The notes beneath the pieces were generated by a model. It made no database searches and had not been told where the DNA came from. It saw only the letters and a list, made by a program, of their open reading frames with translations. The translations under genes and the position numbers were made by a program. A stretch of 64,000 bases of DNA from positions 310,001 through 374,000 of the forward strand of contig VWPU01002095.1 of the NCBI GenBank assembly GCA_013398955.1, written 5' to 3'. The stretch's first letter is position 1. Each line of letters starts with the position of its first letter. Below, in pieces: positions 1 through 13,900 of the stretch. The stretch is from Callaeas wilsoni (taxonomy: Eukaryota; Chordata; Aves; Passeriformes; Callaeidae).

Positions 1-686
1 TCTGTGTGGTGTTGGTACTGGAACGTGGATGTATTTCCCCCTCATACATGTGCTTGAGTCTCCTTTGATGCCTAAGGTTAAATGTGTGTAATAAAATATT
101 CAGGATCGGGTTGGCAACTATGTTCTGGTTTCCCTGATGTTCTCACACTTTTAATCTTAAAAAATGAAAATTCCTGTCACCATATCTGTTTATTTTGCTT
201 TCTGTTCTTTTAGTAACTTTCTTTTCTTAAAGATAGAGGAAATAAGTTGTTGCTGAACTTCATTGCAATGACTGGCTAGAAACTTTCAAAGGTACCTTTA
301 AATCTAGAATTAGAAAAGTCAGCATTTTCCTTTTGTGTGAAATTTTTCCCTACATATGAGATGAAGGTTTGTTTCACATCTGCCAAGTTTAAATCTTTTT
401 TAGGAGCGTAAACATTTTTTTAGAAGTTTGAATTCAGAGAGCAATGACATTAATATGTCAAGAGACAAAGCGTTCAAGAAAGTAGAAATGATACATAAAT
501 CATTTCTTAAACAAAGTTACGCCTCGCTTGCTCAATACAGCAATTACATTGTTTTGATTTTGTATGGGTAATTGGAAACTTTAACTTTGTGACTTCTTTA
601 TCCTGTCTAATAACAAGTTGACTCCTGAAGTTTCTGAAAGTTCTCCCTTGCTCTTCCATTTATATAATTTAGAGGTGGAAGATGTC

Positions 687-740
687 AAAGAGAGAGAAAG
701 AAAGAAAGAGAGAGAGAGAGAGGAGGGAGAGTGAGAAAGG
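687..740. repeat. Purine (GA)-rich simple repeat
   Basis: The + strand is almost entirely A and G over about 54 bases, built from GAGA and GAAA units, with a single T near 732. It is a simple-sequence tract capable of replication slippage and possibly triplex formation. The fused open frame read on its complement is a low-complexity product of the repeat, not a gene. Confidence 0.9.
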
Positions 741-1302
741 CTTAAAGGCTTCTCCCAGCCGTAGGTACCAGAGTCCATCAGCAATGCTACTCCTGCTGAG
801 CTGGCAGCTGCTTCCCTAAGTTCAGAGAGGTCACCATGGTTTCTTTCCTGTTTCTCCTCCAGGCATTGAATTGCTGAGGGAGTTGGAAAAAAAGGCATCT
901 TCCTTTCTTGCCCTGCAACATAAAGACAAAATCTTTCCTCCCTATCCAAGTGTGTTCTGGTGAGGCATGTAAAAGTTCAGATGTGATGAAAATTGTTTGG
1001 GTTACTGTGATACTTTTACCCAGAAATATCTGAAAGACATTACAGACTAACTGACATACCAGGATATGCATATGACATCTGAGGATGTGCCCTCCTGTGC
1101 ATAATGAATTTGAAAATGCAAGGATATTCTTCACTGTTAACTAGCTGCTTTCTCAGGAGATAAAACAGATTATTTGGTAAATACTTCAAAATACTCTTGT
1201 AGATAATTTAGGACAATGCAGGCAAATGTATCCAGTTAAAATTCGAGAAGGAGAAAGTACATTTTTAAGGAAACAGAGCACAAGCTGATCTGTCTGTAGA
1301 TC

Positions 1303-1318
1303 AAAAAAAAAAAAAAAA
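1303..1318. repeat. A homopolymer, 16 bases
   Basis: Sixteen consecutive A residues follow GATC. No retroposed gene or SINE body is recognisable upstream, so I read it as a plain homopolymer and not the tail of an element. Confidence 0.9.
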
Positions 1319-4300
1319 GTAAGAAAATTCAATGTTTACAGTAAGAACTCCAAGAGTCTATCACTCACTATACATGTTGTTCCTCGTACTGCAGTACACT
1401 GATGGGTCTGGTCCAGGAAAATCAGCCTGGATGAAATAGTACAGTAAATCAATTCAGTTGCATTAAACCCCAATGTGGGCTTGTATTCAGGACCAGAGAG
1501 TTCTGAATTTAGGTAGATGAAAAGGGGGACTCTAATTGTGACAAAAGATGTGTTTAATGCATGTATAAGTAGATTTGTAGAGATCACACCTTTAGTCTCT
1601 TTGGATTAGTTTTCCTATTTGCACCTTCCCAGGAAGGCCTACAATAAAGACAAAAGCCTATAGCTATAAAGTCTCCTTCCTTGTGGTTCTGGTTCAAATA
1701 TTTGAAGTTAGTTTGATTATTTTTTTGGACACAAATATGAATTTTTATCCCTTGTTTTGGCATTTAAAAGGGGTTAGAATCTTATTTAGCACTCTTTCTC
1801 TGCCAGCTAATCATATATTTCACATGCTTATTTTTCCCTAATTATTCACTTACCAGACTGTAGCAGCTTTGAACTGTTTATATATAAAGTCTGGTGTTTG
1901 AAAGAGAGTAAGTTATATTTAAAATTTCCCTCTGTTTTTTAAGTACATAAACTCACAGGCAGTGCCAAATATGCCTTTCCAGTATATAATAATAGGGATC
2001 TAATTGCACCAGTTTCCCAAGGGGCACAAAAGTAGAAAAGCAGAGCCTGCATGGAAAACACCCTTTTTTTCCGCCTTTGGCCGCGACAGGCTCCTACATA
2101 CGGAATGAAATTCCATCCTCACAGAAGTCTATAGCAAAGATTTGACTGACTCCAGGGGGGCTGGATTTGGGCCCACATGCCTGATTTCAGGGTGTGATTT
2201 TGGTGATGAAGCAAGCTTTAAGGAGTGGGTAAGAATATTCGCTGTGGAAGGAAGTTATTTTCATGCATTTTCTCCAGTCTCTCTTCCATGCTGGAATAAC
2301 TTTCTCCTTTGGCATATAATTTCATCTTTCTGAGAAAGACTAGGAAAAGCACTTACTAAACAGACACTCAGTTCTTCTGGAAAAGCTCAGTGGGAAAATT
2401 TGCTTTTTAACTGCGCGTGTACAAACTCAGTGGCACCCATGGCAAAGCAGCAGTCCTGTGAAAAAGAGACAGTTATGACAGGAGTAAGAAGCCCAGTTTA
2501 GCCTGCTGGTGCCCGGAGATCTGCCGACTTGAAATCATGTTTCCCAGCAGATCACTGCCCTCAGAGTGTAGCTAAGGGGCCATGCTAATATTTCCTTCCT
2601 GAAGGGAGAGAGCACATTGGGTTGTCCTTAATGTGAACTGCTTGAACTTTTGTACCTTTTCCTTTCTTCTTGTCTTCTCAGAAGGAGGAGGATTTGTCCC
2701 AATATAGCCAAAGCATGCTGTTATGCAGGACTGGCTTATAAACAGCATTTAATAATTATTTCCCTTTCTAATTTCATGTTTGTAAGAATAATGTGGTTTT
2801 CATTCATATTGTACTAAGTTAGGTGGTCTCACTTTATTGCTACCAATACATTTAACAATACTTTGAAGTGCGAATTCCTGGGTGTCACCAGCTCAGTTTT
2901 TCCAACAGATGAAGCTCAGGCAATGAGGTTTTCTGGGTACATTTTTGTTTCATCTCCTGTTTCCCTAGTGTCAGCTGTTACAACCTCAGCCCAAGTAAAA
3001 AGTTTCTAATTTGCTCCCCATCCTGTTTGTATACGGACGATCAAAACCTCGTTTTGGAGCTATTTGTTGTGGTGTTTGCTGAGATCGCCTCACTGCTGGA
3101 AGATGAGGTTGCTGGATGTGTTGATCTACCTTTGTGTCTTACCCTGCCCTTGAGTTGCATGGGAAACACTATTGCAGAACAGGGTGCAGACGTTGCCATT
3201 CTCTCTTCTCCAAGTTGTCTTTTTTTCCATCACCCGTTGAAGGAACCTAAATAAAACTCTGTGTATGCAAGTCATTAAAAAAACCCCAAAATGCAAGTTT
3301 GGGACTTGGCTGTATTTGCTAAGCCTACACACGTATGCATTACAGTAGTGTTGCATGTTAAAGCATTGCTGTTTCTTGACTAAAAAGCTCATCTAAAGTA
3401 CATCAGTGCTTATCTTTTACTTCACTCAGTGTCCTACGTAGTCACACACAAACAGGCAAAACAGTAACTAATCAGACCTTCTAGAGCTGCCTAACCCACT
3501 TTTTGTCTTTATTATGAAACTAAGATTTGGTCAACTGAGGTCAAGTTGTGCACTTAACACAGCTTCCATTATAGTCAGTGAACTCTGTAACAGAGAGTAA
3601 AGTCAAAATATAAACAGAGAACATTTCTGCAGCAGCTCTGGGCTGGGATTAACTTGGATCACCTAGTCTTCTGCTTTTAATGAAATTCTCTCCCTTTTAT
3701 TTTCTTGTTTGGAAGAGAGTCCAAAGTTATCTCATGCTAATTTAGTTAGGCAGTGCCCTCCAGGGATGTCACAGGCCTCCATGACCCCTCCAGAGAGACT
3801 CAGCAAAGGGATGAGGAGAATTAAACATTCCTGAGAAATTGCAAAGCAGCAGCCCCCAGAGATTTCGCATAGAAATGAGCTCCAGACTAGCTGCCAGAGA
3901 CCCAAGTCACCTTTTCAGCACTTCCTTGACATGTCTCTGCCAGTCCCATCTGGCTTGATTCAGGGGGTCAGCGTGGGGACCGAGGAGAGGTGGCAGCTAA
4001 AGAGGGCAGGATTCAAGGGAGGTCTGACTACAGTAGTCTCAGGCTTTAGATGCCTCTCCAAGATATGCAGCAAGATGGTTTTATTTCCTTTCCTTCCCAC
4101 ATGGTCTCATACTTTGCTATTTTCTTTGTGCTGAAACGGGAAGAATACTAAGTGAAGAGGTTTAATGATAAGTTTAGTTATTATTTCACCATGTGATGCA
4201 ACAGTTTGTTTCGTACCTGGTTTTACAATTACGTCTTGGGTCAAATGCAGAAAATACCGTGGCATCAGAGAGCTACTTACAGTGACATGAACTACATGCC

Positions 4301-7300
4301 CTACGCTCCTCTTTTATGTTGGTAGGCTGTAGAAATTACTTAAATTAATTTCAAATGAAGCTGGAATTAGGCATGGTTTGCAGGACAGAATATTTCTCTG
4401 GGAAAATATTCAAAGAGTTAATTTACAAGTTTCCTTCAATTATTTTGTAAAAAAGGAAGGAATAAATTTGCTGAAGTTTAGGCAAGAGAGCAAAAGACAC
4501 CAGGAAACCACTGTAGCTTGATTGTTAATATCTTGATCACCTGAGTAGTTATTTCACTTATTTCTTGCATCATAACAAAAATGTGCATGATCTCAAGAAA
4601 TGTCTGTTTCGTTGAGTTTTGGAGTATGTAATCTAACAATGATTTCTGTGTGATCTCATCCTTACATTTCCTTGCTCCTTTAATTTATCTTTAATTAGTC
4701 CAGAGCTAGTCAGTGTTAAGGAAGAATGTTTGAATTACCACCTTTCACTATAAAACTGCAAAGGCAAATCTAATTCTATAACAAATAATGCACTTCATCA
4801 TGAAATGTCTGTGCTACTCTTAATTTCTTACAGCACTCTAGCTGCATAAATATTATGACTCCAGCTTCATAAACAGCAGAATTTGGGCTGTAAGATTACA
4901 TGCTTTAGTGAAGGCCCCAAAGAGAGTCATTAACACTGCTGAGATTGGGACACTGCTCATCATTTGTTTGGACCAAACTGAAACCAATAAGCAGGCTGGA
5001 CCTAAAGCTGGATCCTTGTAATTAGAATATGGTTTATGTTAAAGCTATTACAAAAAACATAGAGAACAGAGACTTGTGTTCATGTGAAATATGTTTCAGC
5101 AGTTGAGTTATAAATCTCTGAGAAGAAGAATAAAAAAAAATTGAATAAGACTTGCATATGGAAACCAGCATATAAGGGATGATGGTGTCATTGTGGTGAT
5201 AAATCCATTGCATTCTGCAATGACTCATGCCTGTGCCACTGTTATTTGCCTGAGAACAGACCTCTGGCCCTTGCCAAGTAATGCTTGTGGGAACGTTGTT
5301 CCCGGTGTCTGACCTGTGGGAGTTATTCCAGCCTTAATGGCAGGATACCTAGTGTGTGTGGAGTCTCGTTCATGTCCATTGGGGAGGGAGGGCCCTTACT
5401 TTGTCTGGATGTGATATGAGCAATGACTTCTGACATGCATGTAGCAGAGATTTATTGCAAGCAAAAGTTGAAGTGTGATAATGCTACTGGGGTATTCTGT
5501 AATAATATGGTAAAACACTTGTCATCACTTCATCTCAGGCAGTGAAAGTCAATTGTATATGCTACACAGAGACAGATAAAAAACATAAGTATACTTAAAA
5601 CTTCATATGGTTTGCATTTTTCGTAACAGCTCTCCTGACTCTAATATAAGACAGGTTTTAATTTTGTTTTGGGTAAGTGGATGTGCTTACAGTCTCACAC
5701 CCACAATTCCATGGCTTTAAATAGAATCGCTCCCAGGGTGCATAAAAGAACACATGCTGTTATGTGAAGGATTTATCCAGGATGCCAGGATTGTATTTAT
5801 TGCTGGGAACAAACTGAATAAAATTTTCTATTCCATTCTGACACTAGCCCATGGAGAGCAGCCGTATCTATGGTTTCAGTGCAGATCCTTGCCTTTCCTT
5901 GATGCAGGATTTGGTGTGACTGACTGCTGTTGCAGGAACAGTAATTACTAATGACGGTGGAATCAGAATGGCCAGAGCAAGCCAAGGGAAGGTCAATGCA
6001 AAATGCCCTCCAAATGTATTTTTGAGCATGCTCAAAAGTAATCTTCACATTGCCTTTTCACATCTGCGCTGCACAGCCAGACCTCTAAAACACATCCTTT
6101 GGTTTCTGGGATCATTTTACTGTTGCCTTTTTCGGGCTCAAGTTTCCATGCCCCAGTTTGGGATGGCAGAGACCATGAGCTGGTACCCGACCCTGAGCAC
6201 GGAGGAACTCGGTCAGAGCAACTGCAGTGTTAACACTGTGGCAGCACAGTGAGTCTGTGAGGCAGATTCCTCTGTCCTAGGGCTTGGGTTAAAACCACCA
6301 GACTCTTTGCATAAGCTGCTATATCACATGGTGGCCCTTTTGGGTACTGTTGGCCTAAAATTGAACTTGTGACATGAGGTAAAAATAAAAAAGAAAATAA
6401 ATCCCTCTGTATTGCATTACCGTATCCCCGAGGCATCAAAGTCGTGCGCTTGTCTCAGTCTGTACTCAGCCAAGAGAATTTAACATCAAATTCCAAAATG
6501 TTGTCACCTAAAATGTTCTGGTAAAGGAAAAGAAAAAAAATCCATTGTACCAGGAATGAGATTACTTTAGCATCCTTTTTTTTTTTCTAGGTGACTTCTT
6601 GCTTTTTATAGTTAGTAAAACAGTGCCTGATGTGCAATTTTATCACTGTCTTATAACTAACAATGACTTAATGGTGAAGATCTTTCTTACTTCCAACTCC
6701 ACTGCACTGAACACTGCAATAAAATCAAAAAAGTGAAGCTCAGTGATGTGTTTAAGATAGCAGGCTCTTTATTTACACTGATTATTCAGACAAGGATTAC
6801 TCTAATTTTTAAGAACCCAATCAATAGTAAATATTTTTCTCAAGAGGAGTAAATTAACATTTCAATTCAATTATTTTAGATTAGTATTCAGGAATGTAAC
6901 ATCATTTGGAAGCTTGTAGCAGGCTGAGGAGAGAATGCATGAAGTTCAAAAGTGTGAAGCAAGAACTCGGGAAATTTGAGGGAGAAATGTAAATTATAAA
7001 ATAAATTTCAGGTTAATTTTATGTTATTAACTCACTCTTTCTCCCCGCAGTTTTTTTCAATAACACTGTTCATAAATTTTATCTCAGTGCTCTTGCTTTG
7101 TTACTCTTACTATCTTAAAGGATTGCTCTTCTTCCTTCCCAATTATACCCTCAAGCATGTATAAACATTATGAAGTGCTGATTTATTATCTCTGAGCCTA
7201 TCTGCCTGTGCTCTGGCAGTTCTCTGCTGCTCTTAGCAATTTTTTTACAGTACAGTAGTGGTTTAACCTGAGTCAGGGCCCATTACTGGATAGGCACTGG

Positions 7301-8948
7301 GCAGACCTACAAACCTGAAGCAGAGCAGCTAGCAAGCTGCAGAGGCAGTTTTGACAGATGGGAGTAAAGGAGAGGAAGATTTGGAGGGAGAAAATAACCT
7401 TCTGAATCGTGGTAAGGATAACAGCGTTTTTGTTTCTGTGGAGTTCAGTAGTACTTTGGCCCATAGATCATGCTGTTCCTCTGACCTCCATCAAAAGGAG
7501 CACGTCAGCTTGTGCTTAGCTGTAAGTGTTTAAGCAATCCGGGAAATAAATAGGAGGTAAACAGGTGTCAGAAGCAGGAACCAGGATCTTTTTATAGTGA
7601 AATGTTGCACTGTAAACATTTTGTGATCAATATCTACATTGTGATCATTATTCTGGGGCTGATAGTTTTGCTCCAGTGAACATGCCAGTACTCGAGTTGA
7701 AAGCCTAGCCTGTTTTCTTGTGGTTAGATCGTGGCCCCAACCAGCCCTTCCTGGCATGGGTCCCTAAGACTTCTCTGCCCTCACCGCAACCTGGGTACAA
7801 CCCTTTACTTTAGCGGTGAGTAATCGTGTCAAATGGGAGTCTGCCTCTTTGTGAAGAGGTATTTTGTCTTACATTCATATAAAAATAGTAGGGAAAATTA
7901 ATTCTGGAAGGGTAAAAAGGGAGGGGGAAGCGAGTCAAATATCTTTCCGAATTGTCTGCTAGGTGGAGCCTGGGAAACATGTATTTGTTCTATAGTCTTT
8001 TCTATGTAATAAAAATCTGAGTGGTTAAAACTCACGCATACTTTCTGCAATTCAGATTTTTCTTTTTTCTTTTTCTCTCTTTAGCTTTGAATTTCTTTCC
8101 TTTTTCTCGTAAACAGAATTTAAGGAAGCTCTTTGTTAGCAATTGCGACAAAATCCTCCAAAATTAAAATGAAAGAAACAGAGCATATGTGCATCCTTTC
8201 TGTATTTTTTCATTAATTTACTTTGTGTCACACATGTCACTTCCAATCTAACCATTTGAAGAATAAACAAACCATTGTGGACTTAAAAATCTGTTCAAAT
8301 TTTTTGGCAGGAAAAAAGGACTATATTAATTTTCATTGTTGGTTGAGGTTTCCCAACAAGCAGCTTTAGTGTTTCTTTTTTGCCTCCAGCTAGCAACTAA
8401 AGATCAGTTATAAAACTGTATACAAATACTTCCACGTATTGAAAGAACAATATTTTGACATTCAGTGACACAAGGAAAAAAAAAAAGGAGTAATCTAGTT
8501 TTTGATAACACAATGAGAACTTTGTGTTCACCCGAGGTCCATGTGAGAAACATCATGTTGCATTAACAGGGAAGGTTGACCTTTAAGGTTTATCTGGATT
8601 ATAATTCTTGTGGTTTTTATTAATAAAACTGCCTACTAAAGTTTCATGAGTCCTCCCTGAGATCTGTAAAACAATTGGCCTATCTGCTTACAAGAGAGAA
8701 GTTAGACAGTATTTCCTAGTATTTCCTACAGATGTGAGGGCTTTTGTTTCAGAAGACATTGATATTGTTTTCATTTGAGATGGTCCACAAAGATTATCAG
8801 GTATTTTATTATCTCAGTAACTTTATAATTGTTGGATTATTATCTTTCAATGTATCAACTGTACTCTTTCAACTTGAAAGAAAAAATCATGGTCCTGAAC
8901 ACAATTCTGCTCTGAACAAGTTCATCTCTAGAGCCAAACCATAGGATC

Positions 8949-9011
8949 TGACTAAATCAGCAAGCATGCTGATTGCTTGCTGATTTAGTCAAATTGCTTC
9001 TGTGGCAATTT
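8949..9011. repeat. Two abutting perfect stem-loops
   Basis: The first hairpin has 18-base perfect arms, 8949-8966 and 8974-8991, around a 7-base loop. The left arm is TGACTAAATCAGCAAGCA and the right arm is its exact reverse complement. A second hairpin follows at once, sharing its first base with the end of the first: AAATTGC at 8991-8997, a 7-base loop, and GCAATTT at 9005-9011. I recognise no transposon family or RNA gene. The first stem is shorter than a usual microRNA precursor. The pairing itself is read directly from the sequence; its meaning is unknown. Confidence 0.85.
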
Positions 9012-10976
9012 CTCAACTGTAACTTCGAAAATTTCTGAGAAAGTTTATAAAATAAGTCTCTGTCTCATGCTATACCTGTAACTATATCCTGGGAGGCTTT
9101 CTGTTTGTTTACTTTCTTGGGATTCTTAAGGTAAATTTTCCATTGTTCCTTATCAAATGATGTGTTTTTTTCTCTCAGAGGAAAATGTTTTCATCTCAAA
9201 TCTGTTCCCATTTTATATCTTTTGTGTCAGCGATGTCTATGGTTTGCAAATGTCGCTCCTCTGAATGGAAGCAGCTGCCATGTCATAAGTACTCAATGTC
9301 TCTTCTGCGTGAGCAGGAAAGACACAGCTAAAGGAAAAACTTTGTACAGGGACTTTGCAGTCCTTATGTTCAGCATTACACAGTTAAGGAAGAAGCATAT
9401 CAAAATGTATTTGTACTGATGAGATCTGATAGATACTTAAATGGTGTTCAGAAGAGTTTTTCCATGAATGGAGGTTCCTTGAGCAACAGATCTTGCACCA
9501 ACACTGTGATTTTTGGTAATCTGAGAAAACAGGATGATGACTCTTTAGAGAAAAGGAAGAGGCATTTGTCCTGCCCTTCTTGGGAAGTGCCTCTTTTGCT
9601 GGAGGTTTTGAGAAAGGGTTGAGCATGTGAAAAGTCATCAATTGCAATGATAGTGACCTTAATCCCGAACTTCAGTTTGCCTTTCAAATACAAACTGTGG
9701 CAGCCCAGTAAGGTTCTTACTTATTGGGTGTGCACCCTTGCTTTTTAAGTAGCTGAGCAAGAAGAGTTGTAATTTAGGGGGAAAAAAGCATAGTAGTACA
9801 TTGATTATGCATACTCCCATATTCCTGCTGTCACTGGCTTCTTGGGAGTATCAGCATGCCTGGCAGCACATCCCTGTGGTTTTCTTTGGCAAAAGTCTCC
9901 CTGCCGTGCTTGCCTTGACCTATAACATTGTCAGGGACAAGTACTAAAGCAAGTCATTACTCTAGACTGAACTCCCATTGTGGCAGGGAGCATGGGGTCA
10001 TGCCCAACACTTTTGGCTGTCAGGCAGAGGCAACTTACAGTCTACTGTGATCACAACACTTTTGTGCTGCACTCCAGCTTCACTGGTGTTTTTCAGCCGT
10101 GTGTGCTATGCCCCTGTTGTGTGCAAAACATGTGTAAGGAGATTTTTTCCCCCTCTGTTTTGTATTATGTGTATGTCTCACTGTGTCTTTATATAATCTC
10201 TTTATATAACACACTCGGATGCCTACTGGGTACACCCAGGACACACCTACTCTTCTAACAGTCGCAGGAGTCAATCAGATGTGGGTGACTCAGCCCTCAG
10301 TGTAGCACCTTTTCTTCCTTCTCTGCCCCTCCAAAAGTGAGTAAACAGATAAACTGGGAGTCAGTTTGGGTTCAGAGCTCTGAGTCAATGTCCCGTCTCA
10401 CTTTTCTAAGGCGCGATCATCAGTTGTGGTCAGTTCTGTAGCAGCTTGAGAAACCACAGCCAGTCAGCTGGGTTGTGTCAGGAGGAGCCGGGTGATGGCA
10501 TCTGGAACTGCTTCGCATCCCAGGCAGGCAGGAAATGCGTGGGCATGACATCTCCACACGTCGCTCCGCACGGGAGATGCCAAGCAGCCTCTTTCAATGC
10601 CAGTGCAGTTGAGTCGGGACAATGCGGAGAGGAAGGTGGTACAATAGCCCTGTGTTTTGTGGCACGAATGGAACAGTCCCTCATGATGCACACAGGAACA
10701 GCAGTCATGCCAGGCCTTTGTGCTCGCCATATGGGTAGAAGGCTCTCCTTTGCTCCCACATCCCTGTAAAGGCTCATCATGCTTTGGCCCAAAGTTCTCA
10801 ATTCTCCTTCTCAGTGGTGACCCCAGCAGGATAGCTGTGTTTGGATCACTAGAGTACCATATCCAACCCACTGAATGCTTCTGCCCACTTCTAGACAATA
10901 GAGTATGGAATACCATAAAGACAGAATTTCTATAAATGGTGATAATGTACTGTTGGGTCTCTCCAGGTGGTGATGT

Positions 10977-10995
10977 TTTCTGACTTAGTCAGAAA
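10977..10995. repeat. Palindrome TTTCTGAC-TTA-GTCAGAAA
   Basis: Eight-base perfect arms flank a three-base centre. The middle contains two inverted TGAC half-sites spaced by three bases, which weakly resembles a bZIP/Maf-type recognition element. A functional site is possible but unsupported. Confidence 0.7.
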
Positions 10996-13900
10996 TTGCT
11001 CCCTGATTGTTGACAGCCTTGAGGTAACCCATTCCTTCCGCAGTGATAAGTAAGTAGAGCTAGACATTCACCAGTCTCTGCTTCTTTGCCTCTGAAGCTC
11101 ACAGACAATGCACCATGCATGAGGCTGCAACTATCTGTTCCATCTCCTAAAGTAAACATTACTGATTTGGTTTGATTTTTCTTTTCTCTGTGTGTGGCAA
11201 ATACAAAGAAGTCAGAATTTCTCTGCATAACACCTAGAAATACTTATGAAAGGGGGTTTTTTGACAGTATAGGGCTTGGAAAAAACTGCTGTGTAGCAGC
11301 GCAGGGCAATAGTAATTAATACCAACAGGAACATTTCCTATTTATCCTATTGTGGGACCTGTTCAGTCATATCTGTTTTGGGTCTTGAATTGGATGAGAC
11401 ATATGAAAAGGCTTTATACTTATTATTTTGAAAAAACAGTCTTTCATTTCTAGAGCAGAAATCATCAGCTGTACTTTAAAATCTTAAAAAGTAGGATTAA
11501 TTTTTTCTCTTGAATAAGAAGACACCTGATTACGAGCCCATTTTAACTATACACAGTGCTAGAGCAGGCAGTGAAACAAAAGTCTGAAATATGTAGAGTT
11601 AAACATAATCTCAGCTACCGGGTCTTTGTTATCCATGGATGACAGCCCAGTTAATAAATGTTTTCTTACTGGGATGCTAGACTGGAAGTTAATGGTGAAA
11701 CACATCTACAACATACCCTAGATTCTCGAGACAAGCAGACACATCACAACCGTAATGGCAGTGGCATGCACGAAATGTATCTGTATCAGGGTTGTGTTAG
11801 TCAAAATTGGGCTTCCCCACTTGCTAGCCCAGGTGCAAACACTGTGTAAGCAAAGAAATCTGGGCAGGGAGAAGACTGGTTCATGTTTAGGATATGCTGC
11901 TTGAAAATGGTGCTTACTTCTGGCAGGGGTTTATATAGAGAAAAGGGTAAAGAGGAAAGATGAAAGAGGAAAGATTTTGGCAGAGGCTGAAGTTCAGGCA
12001 TGCAGAACAGATATTCTAGTCCACATAATCATAAAAGTGTGTCTGCTTGCTAGACTAGCTACGTATCTCCTGTTAGGTTTCTGTCTTTAAAAGTAAATGA
12101 CATAGAAGTGCCTTTAGACTTTGTGACTCGCGAAACCAGAGCCAAAAAGAATTCAAATATGAAAAATATGTTTTGTCACTTTTGCCATTAAGGGCAAAAA
12201 AAGGTCTTATTCTAACAGAGTCGAAGCCTGAATTGTTTCCGTGGTAGTTTTCTCTTCCTTTTCAACATCTACCCATATTTACTTACCTGGACTGAGCAAA
12301 AATTTAGGGAGAGGGTGGCAGAACTGAAGGCAAGTAGTTTCTTTACTTGCTGCCAGCCCATCCAAAAAAGCCTTTACAAAGAAATACAGGAAAAACCACA
12401 ATTCTCAGTTCCTGCACCAGAAAAATTCTTAAAATATATGACCTTGCGATGGTTAAAAGATAGCCAAGAGCCAAAGCTGGGCAATGTTTTTATCCCAGTT
12501 CAGCCATGTCATGGGTCATGTGGTTCAGTATGTGAACAGGAAGGTGAGAATGGGTGAACTTTTGCCTCAGTTGTGCAGTCCATCAGAGAATAAATGGAGC
12601 AAATCACTCTGCAGCTGGATCAGGAGGTGAACGGCTGAATACCTCTCACACAGAGGCCTTTGTGTTCTGGACATGATCTAGCATTATGATGGGACGCACT
12701 AGTCTGAGGCTTTGTAGCAATTACTAACCCATTATCACGCTAGAACATGAGATCATTTATCTTCTAATTCAGAGTGTCACCTGTTCTTCATTTGCCAGTC
12801 AATAACCATTAATTACTTTCAGTGGAAATTTAAACAAAGCTTTTCCCCTCTGTTAAAACCAGTAAGCCATTCAGTAATGCCAAATAAACCTGAAGCTGTA
12901 TTACCCCCTTTCCTCTCGATCTCAGCCTGGAGTCTGGTACAATATGAATTCTTAAAGGAAATGCCTAGAAATTCATAGGTCAAGGACCTTTATTAGTCTG
13001 ATGTGAGGAGAATCACATTCCTGGCACTTGATGTAGGGAAAGGATATAGCTACTGCCTGTGCATAGATGTCTGATTGGTTGTCATGGGCTGTACCTGAGG
13101 AAATATAATTTTGACTGTGGAACTTGTTCAAAGATTTTTCTCTCTTCTGGCTTGCCTTAGCATTTTTTTACAGACTGTTCATGCAGACTCATTCAAAGCA
13201 ACAGCATTTGGTCACCTTCCTCAAAGCAAAACAGAGCTATCACTTACTTTGTAATTTTTAGCATATTAATTTTTTTCGTACCTGATTGGATTGGGGTAAC
13301 TCTAAGTGCCAACAATTATGAATGCCAGAAAAAATAAAAGAACCCGCAGTGATAGATTCTCAAGTAACCATTAATCTAAACATTCTTTCCTGGTAGGATT
13401 TGAAGGAAAAATTGCTTTTAGCAACTCTGTCTGCATTGTTTGATCATTTCTAAGTTGATCCTGTTGAAATTTACTGCAGTTTAAGTCGCACTGCTAAGAT
13501 AGCGACTGCTTGCTTTTTGAAATGGTAGACAAGAGTTGATACATCCAAATGCATAAAACCTCATTGAGCCCACTGTCAAAATCTGGCTTTTTGTTAATAT
13601 TTTGCATCTGTCTTCTTCAGTGTAGGGTATGTTGCAGAGTAAAGAGAAGCTTTCAACTCTATTTCATGTTAATACGAAAAGTAATGCGTAAATATTTTAA
13701 ATACTTGCTGGACTGTTGAATGTCTTGGCATAAGTGCCTGCACTGAAACTGTGTCAAAGGAATTACAATACTGAGGTGTTTAAAAGTGGAGGGCTGGCAA
13801 AAAATTGTTGGAAGTCTGATCCAGCTTCTGCTTAGACATATTAATATTACTTTACCAAAGGTCATAATAAATAGCAGGTGCTTATGCTAATATTGCATAT

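Noticed and set aside
581..949. A 122-codon minus-strand frame with a Ser/Leu-rich segment
   Set aside because: The Ser/Leu run is the translated complement of the GA repeat at 687-740, and the rest matches nothing I know.
8949..8991. A microRNA precursor
   Set aside because: The 18-bp stem with a 7-base loop is too short for a usual Drosha substrate, and pairing does not extend convincingly beyond about 8945 on the outer side.
10464..10916. A 150-codon open frame on the minus strand overlapping other frames on both strands
   Set aside because: The region is GC-richer, so stops are rarer in all frames. The peptide has no recognisable domain and no splice or promoter context supports it.
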